From: an uncultured Lacinutrix sp.
GTDB taxonomy: Bacteria; Bacteroidota; Bacteroidia; Flavobacteriales; Flavobacteriaceae
Assembly (NCBI GenBank): GCA_937129145.1
Contig: CAKZMU010000014.1
Span: forward strand, 1 to 64,000
DNA length: 64,000 nt
Direction: 5' to 3'
Shown piece by piece: positions 1-7,835 of this stretch (position 1 is its first letter; every line of letters starts with the position of its first letter). Made by a program: the position numbers and the translations under genes. Below the pieces are notes generated by a model that was given only the letters and a program-made list of their open reading frames with translations, was not told where the DNA came from and did no database searches.

Positions 1-3000
1 ATATTGTCTTCTATTATTTCTTTTACTTTGAACAAGAATTTTTCTTGAACCGAAGTTACTTTTACATCCTTTGGCTTCAAAAAGGATTCATTTTTATGGG
101 TTTTCTGAAGTTTCTTTCTAATCTCAATTAAGTTTTTAATTCTAATTTTTAATTCCTTTTCGTCAAATGGCTTTGTTAAATACGCATCGGCTCCGGTTTT
201 TAAACCTTCTAGTTTACTGTCTTGCGAAGCTTTTGCTGTGAGTAAAATAATAGGAATATGATCTGTGGTTTCGTCTGTCTTTAACTTATCACATAATTCA
301 TAACCATCCATTTTTGGCATCATAACATCACTAATAATTAAATCTGGCACAGATTTTTTTGCCATTTCAAGGCCTTCAACACCATTTACAGCTTTTGTAA
401 TACTATAATCTTTATCTAACAAACTAGTAATATAATCTCTTAAATCTGGATTATCTTCAACAACTAATAGCTCTAATTTAGTAGAGATTTCACCACCTAT
501 TATTTCATCGCTATCAATTGTTGGAGTGATTATATTTTCTTCAATAGTTTTAAGTTCTGGAATTGTGGTATTATTTTTTAGTAACTTTTTATCGTAAGGA
601 AAGTTTAGTACAAAGGTAGTTTCGGTTGAATTACTTTTTACGTTAACTGTTCCATTATGCAATTCAACTAGTTCTTTAACTAAAGCCAAACCTATTCCTG
701 TACCTTCAGTTTCTGAAGTGTTAATATCTCCTGCTTGATAGAATCTGTCAAAAATATAAGGCAGTTTGTCTTTTGGAATTTCACTTCCTGTATTTGAAAT
801 TTTAATGCTAATTATAGGGTTCTTTTTATTTGAATTTAACGTGCTTACTGATATTTTAATTTCACCATTATTAGGAGTAAATTTTATAGCATTAGAAATT
901 AGATTGGTTATAATTTTCTGCATTTTTTCTTTATCGAAATACAGGTTAATTTTTTTGGCTGGAAGAGATTTACTTAAACGTTTTCCATTGAAGTATACTT
1001 TTATTTGTTTTTCTTTTGCTAATGAATGATAGAGTAATATGACTTTTTTAGTAAACTGAAGGATGTCTGTTTTTAAAATGTTAAGATTCACTTGACTGTT
1101 TTCCAATTTAGATAAATCCAATAATTGATTGATTAGTTGTAATAAACGATGTGCATTTCGCTTAATGGTTTGACTATCTTGCGTATTGGCATCATTTTCG
1201 TTGTTAGAAATATGTTTATTTGCTAACCCAGTTATTACAGTTAAAGGTGTTCTAAATTCATGAGAAATATTAGCAAAAAAACTGGCTTTTATTTTATCTA
1301 ACTCTTGTAGTTTGGTAGCTTGATTTTGTAATTGTAAATTTTGTTTGTCTAACTGACTATTTTTGTTTGCTAAATCTTTTGTTTTAACATTAACCCGTTC
1401 TAAAAGCGCTTTTTTATCACGCTTTAGTTTTAAGGCTCTCCATTGAATAAATCCAAACAATAATGATAAAAAACAGATTACATATAACGCGTAAGCCAAA
1501 TTGGTTTTCCACCAAGGAGGTGTTATGATAACCACAACAGATTTAAAGTCTTCATTCCACAATCCATCATTATTTGATCCTTTTACATTAAAGGTGTACG
1601 TTCCTGGGTTCAAATTTGTATAGGTTGCAACTCGATTTTTAGAATCGGTATAAATCCAATTCTCATTAAAACCTTTCATTCTATATGCATATTGATTGCT
1701 TGATGAGTGTGTATAATCTAATGCAGCAAATTCAAAAGAAAAAATGTTATTTTCATAAGACAAAGTGATGCTGTCTTTAATAACAATGTTCTTATTCAAA
1801 TAAAATTCACCTTTTTTATTTGATGTATTTTTTTTGATTGTTACAGATTTATTGGATATTTTAAAATCGGTTATGACCACAGGTGGTTTGTGAATATTAA
1901 TGTTAATGCTATCAGGATAAAATTCAATCATCCCATTTACGCCTCCAAAGTATAATTTTCCATTACTTCCCTTTAAAGCTGCTCCAGAATAAAACTCATT
2001 AATAGACATTCCATTACCTTTATTAAAAGTTCTAAATGTTTCTGTTTTAGGATTAAATTTACTTAAGTGGTTTTTAGTAGCAATCCATAAATTATTACTA
2101 TTATCTTCTATAATAGAATTTATAATATTTTCAGGTAAGCCATCCTCTTTATAAAAATGACGGAATTCTCCTGTTTTTTCATCTAATACATTTAATCCAT
2201 AATTGGTGCCAACCCATAAAGATCCATAATAATCTTTATAAAGGTTAAGAATATAATTATTACTTATGCTTGTTGAGTCTAAAGGATTATTATGAAATGT
2301 TGTAAAGCTATCTGTATCACTATTTACTTTGTTTAATCCATCTGAAGTTGCAATCCAAAGCGTTCCTAAAGGATCTTCATAAATTTCAGTCATGTAATTG
2401 CTACTTAAATTTGAGGAAGATGATCCGAAGTAAGAATGCTTATCTTGTTCTTTATTGTATTTAATCAAACCATTTGATACTATCCCTAACCAAAGTATTC
2501 CGTTTTTATCTTCTTCAATTGATTTTAGAGGATAATTATTGAAATCGATGTCATCTATTTCATTTTGATGTTCAAATATATTTGTTGATTTATTCAATTT
2601 ATATAAGCCCTTATCGGTACCAATCAATACATCTTTATTTTTATTTATAATAAGATCATTAACAAATGATGGCTTATAATCTTGACCTTCTTTTTCGAAA
2701 CGATTATAATGTGTTGTGTTTCCATTTACATCAATTCTATTTACTGTTCCTTTGTCATTTGTCGACCAAATATCACCCTCAGAATTTTCACTTATAGACA
2801 TTATGGCTCCATCACTTAAACCATTAGTAGCAGCATTGTTTTTATGATGTATAAAATTTGAAGTTTTTTGAGGTTTGTAGATATTTACGCCTCCCAAAGT
2901 TGTTGCTATCCATAAAATATTTGATCTATCTTCAAATACTGATGTTACAGCTCCATCTGCAAGACTATTCTTATCTTGAGATTCATGTTTATAGATAGAA

Positions 3001-3941
3001 AATGTTTTCGATGTTTTATTAAATTTAATTAATCCATTTATTCCCGAACTACCAAGCCATAAATTACCAAAACTATCTTCTTTAATATTTTGAATATAAT
3101 TTCTATTGTTTTGTTGATCAATAATATAAGACGAAAATGTATTATCATTTTCATTAAATTTACTTAACCCACTATTGGTGCCTATCCAAAGAGTTCCTTG
3201 ATGATCTTCTAAAATTGAAAGCACTCTATTATGGTTAGAGTTCTTGTGATTAGAGGGATTATTTTTATATGTTGAAAATTTCCCAGTATTTCTATCTAAT
3301 AAACTCAAACCTCCAAAAGCTCCAATCCATAAACGTTCTGAGCTATCTTCATAGATATCATAAACATAGTTACTAGGTATAGTGGTGTTATCATTACGAT
3401 TTGATAAATAGTGTGTAAAGGTTCCTTTATCTTTATCCATTTTATTCAACCCTCCAGCCATAGTTCCTATCCATAGAGTTCCTTTTTTATCTTCATAGAT
3501 TGTTTTAATAAAGTTGTTGCTAATACTTGTGGAATCCGAAGGTTTATTTTCATAACGAACAAACGAGTCTGTTTCTCTAACATACTTATTTAACCCTCCA
3601 TTCTGAGTTCCTATCCATAGAATTCCTTGACTATCTTCAAATAAAACCATAGTCAAATCATCACTAATACTATTTGGGTCTTTACTATCAAAATTATAAG
3701 TGGTAATTGAATATCCATCATATTTGTTTAGACCAAAAGCACTGGCGAACCACATAAACCCTTGATGATCTTGTAAAATATCTGTGATATATAGCGAACT
3801 AAGTCCATCTTCAATTGATAAATGTTCAAAGTTCATAGTATGCTCTTTGTTTTGAGAGAACAAAGCGTAACTGATAAAGATTAAAAACAGAAAAAACACC
3901 TTTTTAAGTGATGTTCTATGAAGTGAAATGTTATTAATCAA
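1..3941 (-). CDS. Hybrid two-component system sensor/regulator (HTCS), C-terminus cut by window edge
   Basis: One frame stays open from 3941 to the left edge, about 1313 codons. Order: signal peptide (residues 1-28, ending near ALFSQ), periplasmic two-component-regulator propeller repeats (about 38-690), a Y_Y_Y domain (about 730-800), one membrane helix (about 810-833), a dimerisation coiled coil, HisKA with SHEFRTPL (His about 894), HATPase (NLISNAIKFTPNN, about 1015-1027), and a receiver domain with SDVMMPKMDG (phospho-Asp about 1205). The last codons, EKFLFKVKEIIEDN, are the usual entry to the AraC-type DNA-binding domain, which would lie outside. No ATG precedes the signal peptide; the best start is TTG at 3941. 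The first in-frame ATG (3836) would remove the signal peptide. HTCS proteins usually sense glycans and control SusC/SusD loci, but none is seen here. The divergent neighbour is a sulfur-type operon. Confidence 0.93.
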   Translation of the reverse strand, partial: MINNISLHRTSLKKVFFLFLIFISYALFSQNKEHTMNFEHLSIEDGLSSLYITDILQDHQGFMWFASAFGLNKYDGYSITTYNFDSKDPNSISDDLTMVLFEDSQGILWIGTQNGGLNKYVRETDSFVRYENKPSDSTSISNNFIKTIYEDKKGTLWIGTMAGGLNKMDKDKGTFTHYLSNRNDNTTIPSNYVYDIYEDSSERLWIGAFGGLSLLDRNTGKFSTYKNNPSNHKNSNHNRVLSILEDHQGTLWIGTNSGLSKFNENDNTFSSYIIDQQNNRNYIQNIKEDSFGNLWLGSSGINGLIKFNKTSKTFSIYKHESQDKNSLADGAVTSVFEDRSNILWIATTLGGVNIYKPQKTSNFIHHKNNAATNGLSDGAIMSISENSEGDIWSTNDKGTVNRIDVNGNTTHYNRFEKEGQDYKPSFVNDLIINKNKDVLIGTDKGLYKLNKSTNIFEHQNEIDDIDFNNYPLKSIEEDKNGILWLGIVSNGLIKYNKEQDKHSYFGSSSSNLSSNYMTEIYEDPLGTLWIATSDGLNKVNSDTDSFTTFHNNPLDSTSISNNYILNLYKDYYGSLWVGTNYGLNVLDEKTGEFRHFYKEDGLPENIINSIIEDNSNNLWIATKNHLSKFNPKTETFRTFNKGNGMSINEFYSGAALKGSNGKLYFGGVNGMIEFYPDSININIHKPPVVITDFKISNKSVTIKKNTSNKKGEFYLNKNIVIKDSITLSYENNIFSFEFAALDYTHSSSNQYAYRMKGFNENWIYTDSKNRVATYTNLNPGTYTFNVKGSNNDGLWNEDFKSVVVIITPPWWKTNLAYALYVICFLSLLFGFIQWRALKLKRDKKALLERVNVKTKDLANKNSQLDKQNLQLQNQATKLQELDKIKASFFANISHEFRTPLTVITGLANKHISNNENDANTQDSQTIKRNAHRLLQLINQLLDLSKLENSQVNLNILKTDILQFTKKVILLYHSLAKEKQIKVYFNGKRLSKSLPAKKINLYFDKEKMQKIITNLISNAIKFTPNNGEIKISVSTLNSNKKNPIISIKISNTGSEIPKDKLPYIFDRFYQAGDINTSETEGTGIGLALVKELVELHNGTVNVKSNSTETTFVLNFPYDKKLLKNNTTIPELKTIEENIITPTIDSDEIIGGEISTKLELLVVEDNPDLRDYITSLLDKDYSITKAVNGVEGLEMAKKSVPDLIISDVMMPKMDGYELCDKLKTDETTDHIPIILLTAKASQDSKLEGLKTGADAYLTKPFDEKELKIRIKNLIEIRKKLQKTHKNESFLKPKDVKVTSVQEKFLFKVKEIIEDN

Positions 3942-4124
3942 AATGAATATTGTTTAAGTATTATAAGAATATAGAGATCGTTTTTTTACAACAATACTAT
4001 AATAGGCCCAACCTATTAAGGACTATTCACTTTATAAAAGTATAAAAAATAAAATAAAAATTTCATAATCAATACTAACACACATCACTGATTTTCAGTG
4101 TTTTACGATTTTAAATGAGTTTTA

Positions 4125-4141
4125 TGCAACATGTGCACATG
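4125..4141 (+). promoter_or_regulatory. Direct repeat copy 1, putative operator
   Basis: TGCAACATGTGCACATG. Its inner CATGTGCACATG is a perfect 12-bp palindrome. It lies exactly 21 bp (two helical turns) before copy 2, as expected for a regulator binding one face of the DNA. Binding by the adjacent HTCS is inferred. Confidence 0.55.
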
Positions 4142-4145
4142 CCAT

Positions 4146-4162
4146 TGCAACATGTGTACACA
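4146..4162 (+). promoter_or_regulatory. Direct repeat copy 2, putative operator
   Basis: TGCAACATGTGTACACA shares its first eleven bases with copy 1 and contains the perfect palindrome TGTGTACACA. It sits 21 bp after the start of copy 1 and 66 bp before copy 3. Confidence 0.55.
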
Positions 4163-4211
4163 GAATAGGTTATTCTTAATAAAAATCGAAAAAACAGGCC
4201 TCTTTTTAAGA

Positions 4212-4228
4212 TGCAACACGAGTGCATG
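4212..4228 (+). promoter_or_regulatory. Direct repeat copy 3, putative operator
   Basis: TGCAACACGAGTGCATG is a diverged copy. The three copies together give TGCAACAYGNGYRCAYR. It ends about 40 bp before the TAGATTTG element, so a bound activator could reach RNA polymerase. Confidence 0.45.
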
Positions 4229-4269
4229 TGTTTGACTCATTTGTTAATGCCTTCTTTTAGAGCTGGTTA

Positions 4270-4277
4270 TAGATTTG
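4270..4277 (+). promoter_or_regulatory. Putative -7 promoter element of the sulfur-type operon
   Basis: TAGATTTG fits the Bacteroidota -7 consensus TAnnTTTG. No TTG is found at the usual 19-21 bp upstream (ATG occupies the 20-bp position), which is typical of promoters that need an activator. The first operon ATG follows at 4333. Confidence 0.5.
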
Positions 4278-4332
4278 TAACATCAAAACAAGTCAATAAA
4301 CGGCAGCATATTATTAATTAAACAAACACATT

Positions 4333-4470
4333 ATGAAATATTTAAAATACATCATAAGAACAATGAAAAAATGCAATAGACAATTAGATAATAACCATGA
4401 AATGTCTTGGATGGAATACAGGCGTCAGTGGTTATTAGATAATGATACATGGACTTGTAAAAAGAATTAA
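4333..4470 (+). CDS. Small hypothetical protein, 45 aa, first gene of the operon
   Basis: ATG at 4333 and TAA at 4468-4470 give a 45-residue basic peptide, beginning MKYLKYIIRTMKKC and ending DTWTCKKN. It has two cysteines (14 and 42), three tryptophans and no signal peptide or long hydrophobic run. It lies 26 bp before the methyltransferase gene and downstream of the putative promoter, so it should be on the operon transcript. I recognise no family. It could be a genuine small protein, perhaps a partner of the methyltransferase, or a leader ORF. No strong ribosome-binding site is visible, as is normal in this phylum. Confidence 0.5.
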   Translation: MKYLKYIIRTMKKCNRQLDNNHEMSWMEYRRQWLLDNDTWTCKKN

Positions 4471-4496
4471 AACAAAAATAAATTAAAACAATAATT

Positions 4497-5282
4497 ATGA
4501 AAACAATTAGTAAAAACCCCAACAAAGTAGATCGACACGATTTAGAATTAAGAGTAAAGGATATGTATAAAAAAGTGGCACTACATCCTGAAGTAGAATA
4601 CCATTTTGAAATGGGGAGAAAATTAGCTGAAAGAGTGCATTATCCTTCAAGCACTTTAGATAAGATTCCTAGTCAAGCCATTGACTCATTTTCTGGAGTA
4701 GGTTACTATTTTGATTTAGCTGAATTAAAAACTGGTGAAGCTGTTGTAGAATTAGGAAGTGGTTCTGGCATGGATGCCTTTTTTGCCGCTACACAAGTTG
4801 GAGAAACGGGTGAAATCATAGGTATTGATATGACTGATGAACAATTAGAAAAATCATCAAGATTAAGAGACGAAGTTGGTTTTAGTCAAGTGACTTTCAG
4901 AAAGAGCTATATCGAAGAACTGCCAATCATGTCCAATAGTGTTGATGCTGTAATCAGCAATGGAGTTATCAACTTATCAAGTGAAAAAGCAAAAGTATTT
5001 AGCGAAGCTGCTAGAGTATTAAAAACAGGAGGACGATTAGCTATTTCTGATATTGTTACAGAAGTAAAATTACCAGAAAACATAACATGCAACGCTACAT
5101 TATGGGCTGCATGTATTGGAGGAGCTATGCAAATTGATGCCTACAAACAACTTATTGATGATGCAGGTTTAGAGATTGTAAGCGTAAAAGACAACCCTTA
5201 TGCTTTCATTTCTGATAATGCAAAAGGCGCTACAAAGCAATTTGGTATCAAGAGTATTTCAATTCTTGCTATTAAGAAATAA
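4497..5282 (+). CDS. ArsM-like SAM-dependent methyltransferase
   Basis: A 261-aa soluble class I methyltransferase. The SAM-binding motif I is VVELGSGSG (83-91), the following acidic strand end is GIDMTDEQL (109-117), and the motif IV region is ISNGVINL (153-160). The stretch LWAACIGGA (202-210) matches the conserved Cys-containing segment of arsenite methyltransferases, so Cys206 corresponds to one arsenic-ligand cysteine of ArsM. The second C-terminal ligand cysteine is absent: the protein ends KQFGIKSISILAIKK. Cys198 is extra. The substrate is therefore open: arsenite, another metalloid, or a thiol/sulfide. It is followed 21 bp later by the redoxin gene and lies in one operon with a DsrE protein and a cysteine desulfurase. 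I am sure of the fold, not of the substrate. Confidence 0.85.
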   Translation: MKTISKNPNKVDRHDLELRVKDMYKKVALHPEVEYHFEMGRKLAERVHYPSSTLDKIPSQAIDSFSGVGYYFDLAELKTGEAVVELGSGSGMDAFFAATQVGETGEIIGIDMTDEQLEKSSRLRDEVGFSQVTFRKSYIEELPIMSNSVDAVISNGVINLSSEKAKVFSEAARVLKTGGRLAISDIVTEVKLPENITCNATLWAACIGGAMQIDAYKQLIDDAGLEIVSVKDNPYAFISDNAKGATKQFGIKSISILAIKK

Positions 5283-5303
5283 TTCATAAAAAAAACAGAA
5301 TTC

Positions 5304-5855
5304 ATGAAAAATTATATCACAAAAATCTTCTTAGGATTATCATTAATAAGTGCATTGGCTTATGGTCAAGAAACAGCATCTAATGAAACCTACGAAACCG
5401 TTGAAGTTAAAAATTTCAGTTTAAAATCTACAGACGGGAAAACAGTTAGTTTATCTGACTATCAAGGAAAATTTGTTGTCATTCATATTGCGACAACATG
5501 GTGTCCATACTGCAATGCTGAAGCACCTTATTTAGAGGAAATTTATAAAGAATATCACGATAAAAATGTAGAAGTTTTAATCATTGATGTTAAAGAGACA
5601 AAAGCATTGGTTCAAGAGCGAATTAAAAACAGATTCCAATTATCATTTCCAGTACTGTTAGATACAGAAGGTCTTGTTGCGGCAAGTTTTGCACCAGCAG
5701 ATGTATTACCAGAATTAGCTAGAGACGAAATTATGTTGGCTTCTAACATGTTGATAGATCCAGAAGGTAAGATTCAGTTTATGTCTCTTCTAGACACCAA
5801 GAATTTCGATGTAAAATTAGTTGAACTTAAAAAGAAATTAGATGAATTATTATAG
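5304..5855 (+). CDS. TlpA-type periplasmic thioredoxin-fold redoxin
   Basis: A 183-aa exported redoxin. The signal peptide is about residues 1-21 (ending ALAYG). The AhpC/TSA-TlpA core follows, with the redox motif WCPYC (Cys67 and Cys70), a central LIDPEGKIQF strand and a Lys-rich C-terminal helix. It probably reduces or oxidises thiols in the periplasm. Its last 14 bases overlap the start of the nDsbD-like gene, so translation of the two is coupled, and an nDsbD-type domain is the usual electron donor to TlpA-like proteins. It differs from the lipoprotein TlpA at 39166-40332, which carries an N-terminal DUF4369 domain. Confidence 0.85.
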   Translation: MKNYITKIFLGLSLISALAYGQETASNETYETVEVKNFSLKSTDGKTVSLSDYQGKFVVIHIATTWCPYCNAEAPYLEEIYKEYHDKNVEVLIIDVKETKALVQERIKNRFQLSFPVLLDTEGLVAASFAPADVLPELARDEIMLASNMLIDPEGKIQFMSLLDTKNFDVKLVELKKKLDELL

Positions 5856-6288
5856 CCTTATACTATGTTTCGTGTTATCAATAGTTGGTAATGAAACCGA
5901 ACAATTTGTTGAATTTAAAGACGCTGAAATCACAGTAGAAAAAGACAACGATTATGTTACAATAACACTTCCTTTTGAAGTTTTAGAAACTTATCACATT
6001 CAGTCTAATTCTGAAGTTTCAGAGGAACTAATTACAACGAAAATCACATTAAAAGAAAACAATGCTTATGAAATAGTAAGTCAAGAATTTTCTTTAAAAC
6101 AAGATGAAACGATAAGCCTTAATGGAGCTATGCACAAGGTTATCTCTAATCAATTTGAAGTTACAATTAGATTAAAACTTATTAAGAATGCTTCAAACAC
6201 AAAACTAGAAGGCGAGTTGTATTATCAAGCCTGTTCAGAGAGTCAATGTCTATTTCCGAGAAGCTTAAATTTTCAAATTTCAATATAA
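5842..6288 (+). CDS. Stand-alone nDsbD-like periplasmic thiol protein
   Basis: A 148-aa protein with a short hydrophobic leader (about 1-16) and a beta-rich body. The end YYQACSESQCLFPRS (127-141) resembles the redox loop of the DsbD N-terminal domain, with Cys131 and Cys136 separated by four residues. DsbD normally joins this domain to a transmembrane and a thioredoxin domain; here neither is present in the gene. The start ATG lies within the end of the redoxin gene (14-base overlap), suggesting coupled synthesis and a shared thiol-transfer reaction. The electron source across the membrane would have to come from elsewhere. The family call rests on the C-terminal motif and on context. Confidence 0.7.
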   Translation: MNYYSLILCFVLSIVGNETEQFVEFKDAEITVEKDNDYVTITLPFEVLETYHIQSNSEVSEELITTKITLKENNAYEIVSQEFSLKQDETISLNGAMHKVISNQFEVTIRLKLIKNASNTKLEGELYYQACSESQCLFPRSLNFQISI

Positions 6289-6316
6289 ATCAAATTAATA
6301 ATTAAAATCAAAAACA

Positions 6317-6682
6317 ATGTCAAACACAAAAAAATTAATCGTAACACTTTCAGCTAACGCTAAAAATGATGTATCAACAGTAGCTTTTACAGTCGCTAAT
6401 GCGGCATTATCTAAAGGCATGGAAGTCGGAATTTTTCTATCCTCTGATGGTGTCGAATTAAGTCGAGATGGAGCCACAGAGTTCACACATGTTCAACCAT
6501 TCAAAAAATTGAATGAACTTATCGAAGCTTTCGGAACCAATGGAGGCGTTATCTGGTCATGTGCACCATGTTTTAACCACAGAGGTTTAGATGCTGAAGA
6601 CACAGTACAAGGCACCAATGTTGTGGGAGCTGGACCAATGTTAGATTGGTTATTAGAAGGCGCACAAACATTAACATTTTAA
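6317..6682 (+). CDS. DsrE-family sulfur-relay protein
   Basis: A 121-aa cytoplasmic protein with a DsrE/DsrF-like Rossmann-type fold: an initial KLIVTLSANA strand, a helix VAFTVANAALSKG, a second strand VGIFLSSDGV, and the loop VIWSCAPCFNHRGL (78-91) with Cys82 and Cys85. Members of this family carry persulfide sulfur on a cysteine and pass it on between enzymes. It lies just upstream of the cysteine desulfurase gene (2 bp between stop and start), the natural sulfur donor for such a carrier. The CxxC arrangement could also bind a metal or metalloid. The family is clear; its partner is inferred. Confidence 0.85.
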   Translation: MSNTKKLIVTLSANAKNDVSTVAFTVANAALSKGMEVGIFLSSDGVELSRDGATEFTHVQPFKKLNELIEAFGTNGGVIWSCAPCFNHRGLDAEDTVQGTNVVGAGPMLDWLLEGAQTLTF

Positions 6683-6684
6683 AA

Positions 6685-7824
6685 ATGAAAACGAAACATA
6701 TATATCTTGATTCGCATGCATCTACACCTGTGGATCAAGATGTGCTTTCGGCTATGTTGCCTTATTTTACTGAGCATTATGGCAACGGTAATCATAAAGC
6801 GGGTTGGAAAACTAGTGAAGCCTTAGAAAATGCACGTTTTCAAGTATCCAATTTTATTGGAGCAAAACCATCAGAGATTACATTTACAGGTGGAGCAACC
6901 GAAGCGATAAATATGGCGCTTTTAGGATTAGCAAAAGCCAATACAAGTGATAGAAATCATATTATAACTCAACGTACTGAACACAAAGCGGTTTTGCAAT
7001 GTGTCGCTCATTTAAAGCAACAAGGCTATAAAGTAACAATGCTAGACGTTGATGCTGTTGGTAGAATTAATATCGAAGACTTAAAGAAATCAATTACTAA
7101 TAAAACTTTAGTGGTAGCTATTATGTTGATCAACAATGAAATTGGAACCGTACAACCTATTGAAGCTATTGGTGAGTTATGCAAAAACAATGGTGCAAAA
7201 TATTTCTGTGATATTACCCAAGGTGTTGGATGGTATCCTATACATTTAATAAAAATGAACATTGATATGGCAGCATTAGCTGCTCACAAATTTTATGGAC
7301 CAAGAGGTGTAGGCGCATTGTATATTAAAAAAACAAATCCACGAATTGCGACTGAACCTATTTTACTTGGTGGTGGACAAGAAAATGGATTACGACCAGG
7401 AACACATAACGTACCAGCAATTGTTGGTCTAGGTAAAGCTTGCGAATTATTACAACAAAATGGAAAAGAAACATTTGCTAAAATTCGAGATTTGCGAGAT
7501 TATTTAAAAAAGCAACTATTTACTTCTATTGATGGAATTAAACTAAATGGTTGCCCAGAAAACAGACATCCTGCCAATTTAAATATTTCAATTCCTTCAA
7601 TATCTGGAGAACGATTAAAAGAATTATTACCAAATGTGATGTTTTCTACAAGTTCTGCTTGTTCGAGTTCTTCACCAAAACCTTCTCATGTTATTTCAGC
7701 TTTAGGCGTCAATGATGAGATTATAAAATCTTCTTTCCGTTTAGGAATAAACAAGTACACTACTGTTGAAGACATAAATTACGTCGCACAAAAAATAATA
7801 CAAATAGTTAAAACAAATCATTAA
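6685..7824 (+). CDS. Cysteine desulfurase, IscS/NifS-like
   Basis: A 379-aa PLP enzyme that removes sulfur from cysteine and holds it as a protein persulfide. Landmarks: YLDSHASTPVD near the N-terminus (usually YLDNHATTP, so Asn is replaced by Ser10), GGATEAINMAL (69-79), TEHKAVL with His100, Lys202 in AHKFYGPRG as the PLP lysine, GQENGLRPGTHNVPA (231-245), and catalytic Cys326 in SSACSSSSPKPSHV. I chose ATG 6685 because it directly precedes the conserved N-terminus; an upstream ATG at 6646 would add 13 unrelated residues and overlap the DsrE gene. No iscU, sufE or other Fe-S assembly gene is adjacent, so this copy probably serves the operon rather than general Fe-S assembly (inference). Confidence 0.92.
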   Translation: MKTKHIYLDSHASTPVDQDVLSAMLPYFTEHYGNGNHKAGWKTSEALENARFQVSNFIGAKPSEITFTGGATEAINMALLGLAKANTSDRNHIITQRTEHKAVLQCVAHLKQQGYKVTMLDVDAVGRINIEDLKKSITNKTLVVAIMLINNEIGTVQPIEAIGELCKNNGAKYFCDITQGVGWYPIHLIKMNIDMAALAAHKFYGPRGVGALYIKKTNPRIATEPILLGGGQENGLRPGTHNVPAIVGLGKACELLQQNGKETFAKIRDLRDYLKKQLFTSIDGIKLNGCPENRHPANLNISIPSISGERLKELLPNVMFSTSSACSSSSPKPSHVISALGVNDEIIKSSFRLGINKYTTVEDINYVAQKIIQIVKTNH

Positions 7825-7835
7825 AACATAATCTG

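Larger units (their letters stand above)
3942..4332. promoter_or_regulatory. Divergent regulatory region between HTCS gene and sulfur-type operon
   Basis: This 391-bp gap is the longest non-coding stretch in the window. It holds three direct repeats (4125, 4146, 4212) and a TAGATTTG -7 element at 4270, all listed separately. The part next to the HTCS gene (3942-4080) is AT-rich and I see nothing specific in it. The overall arrangement, a sensor/regulator gene facing an operon across repeated sites, suggests control of the operon by the HTCS; this is inference. Confidence 0.6.

Noticed and set aside
766-1029. Plus-strand 87-aa open frame inside the HTCS gene
   Set aside because: It lies opposite the kinase domain, whose minus-strand reading has clear HATPase motifs; composition is that of an antisense shadow.
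1-3941. Polysaccharide utilisation locus linked to the HTCS
   Set aside because: No SusC/SusD pair or glycoside hydrolase is found on the window side; only sequence left of the window could show one.
6646-6684. Earlier start of the cysteine desulfurase
   Set aside because: It overlaps the DsrE gene and adds 13 residues unlike the family N-terminus; ATG 6685 fits better.
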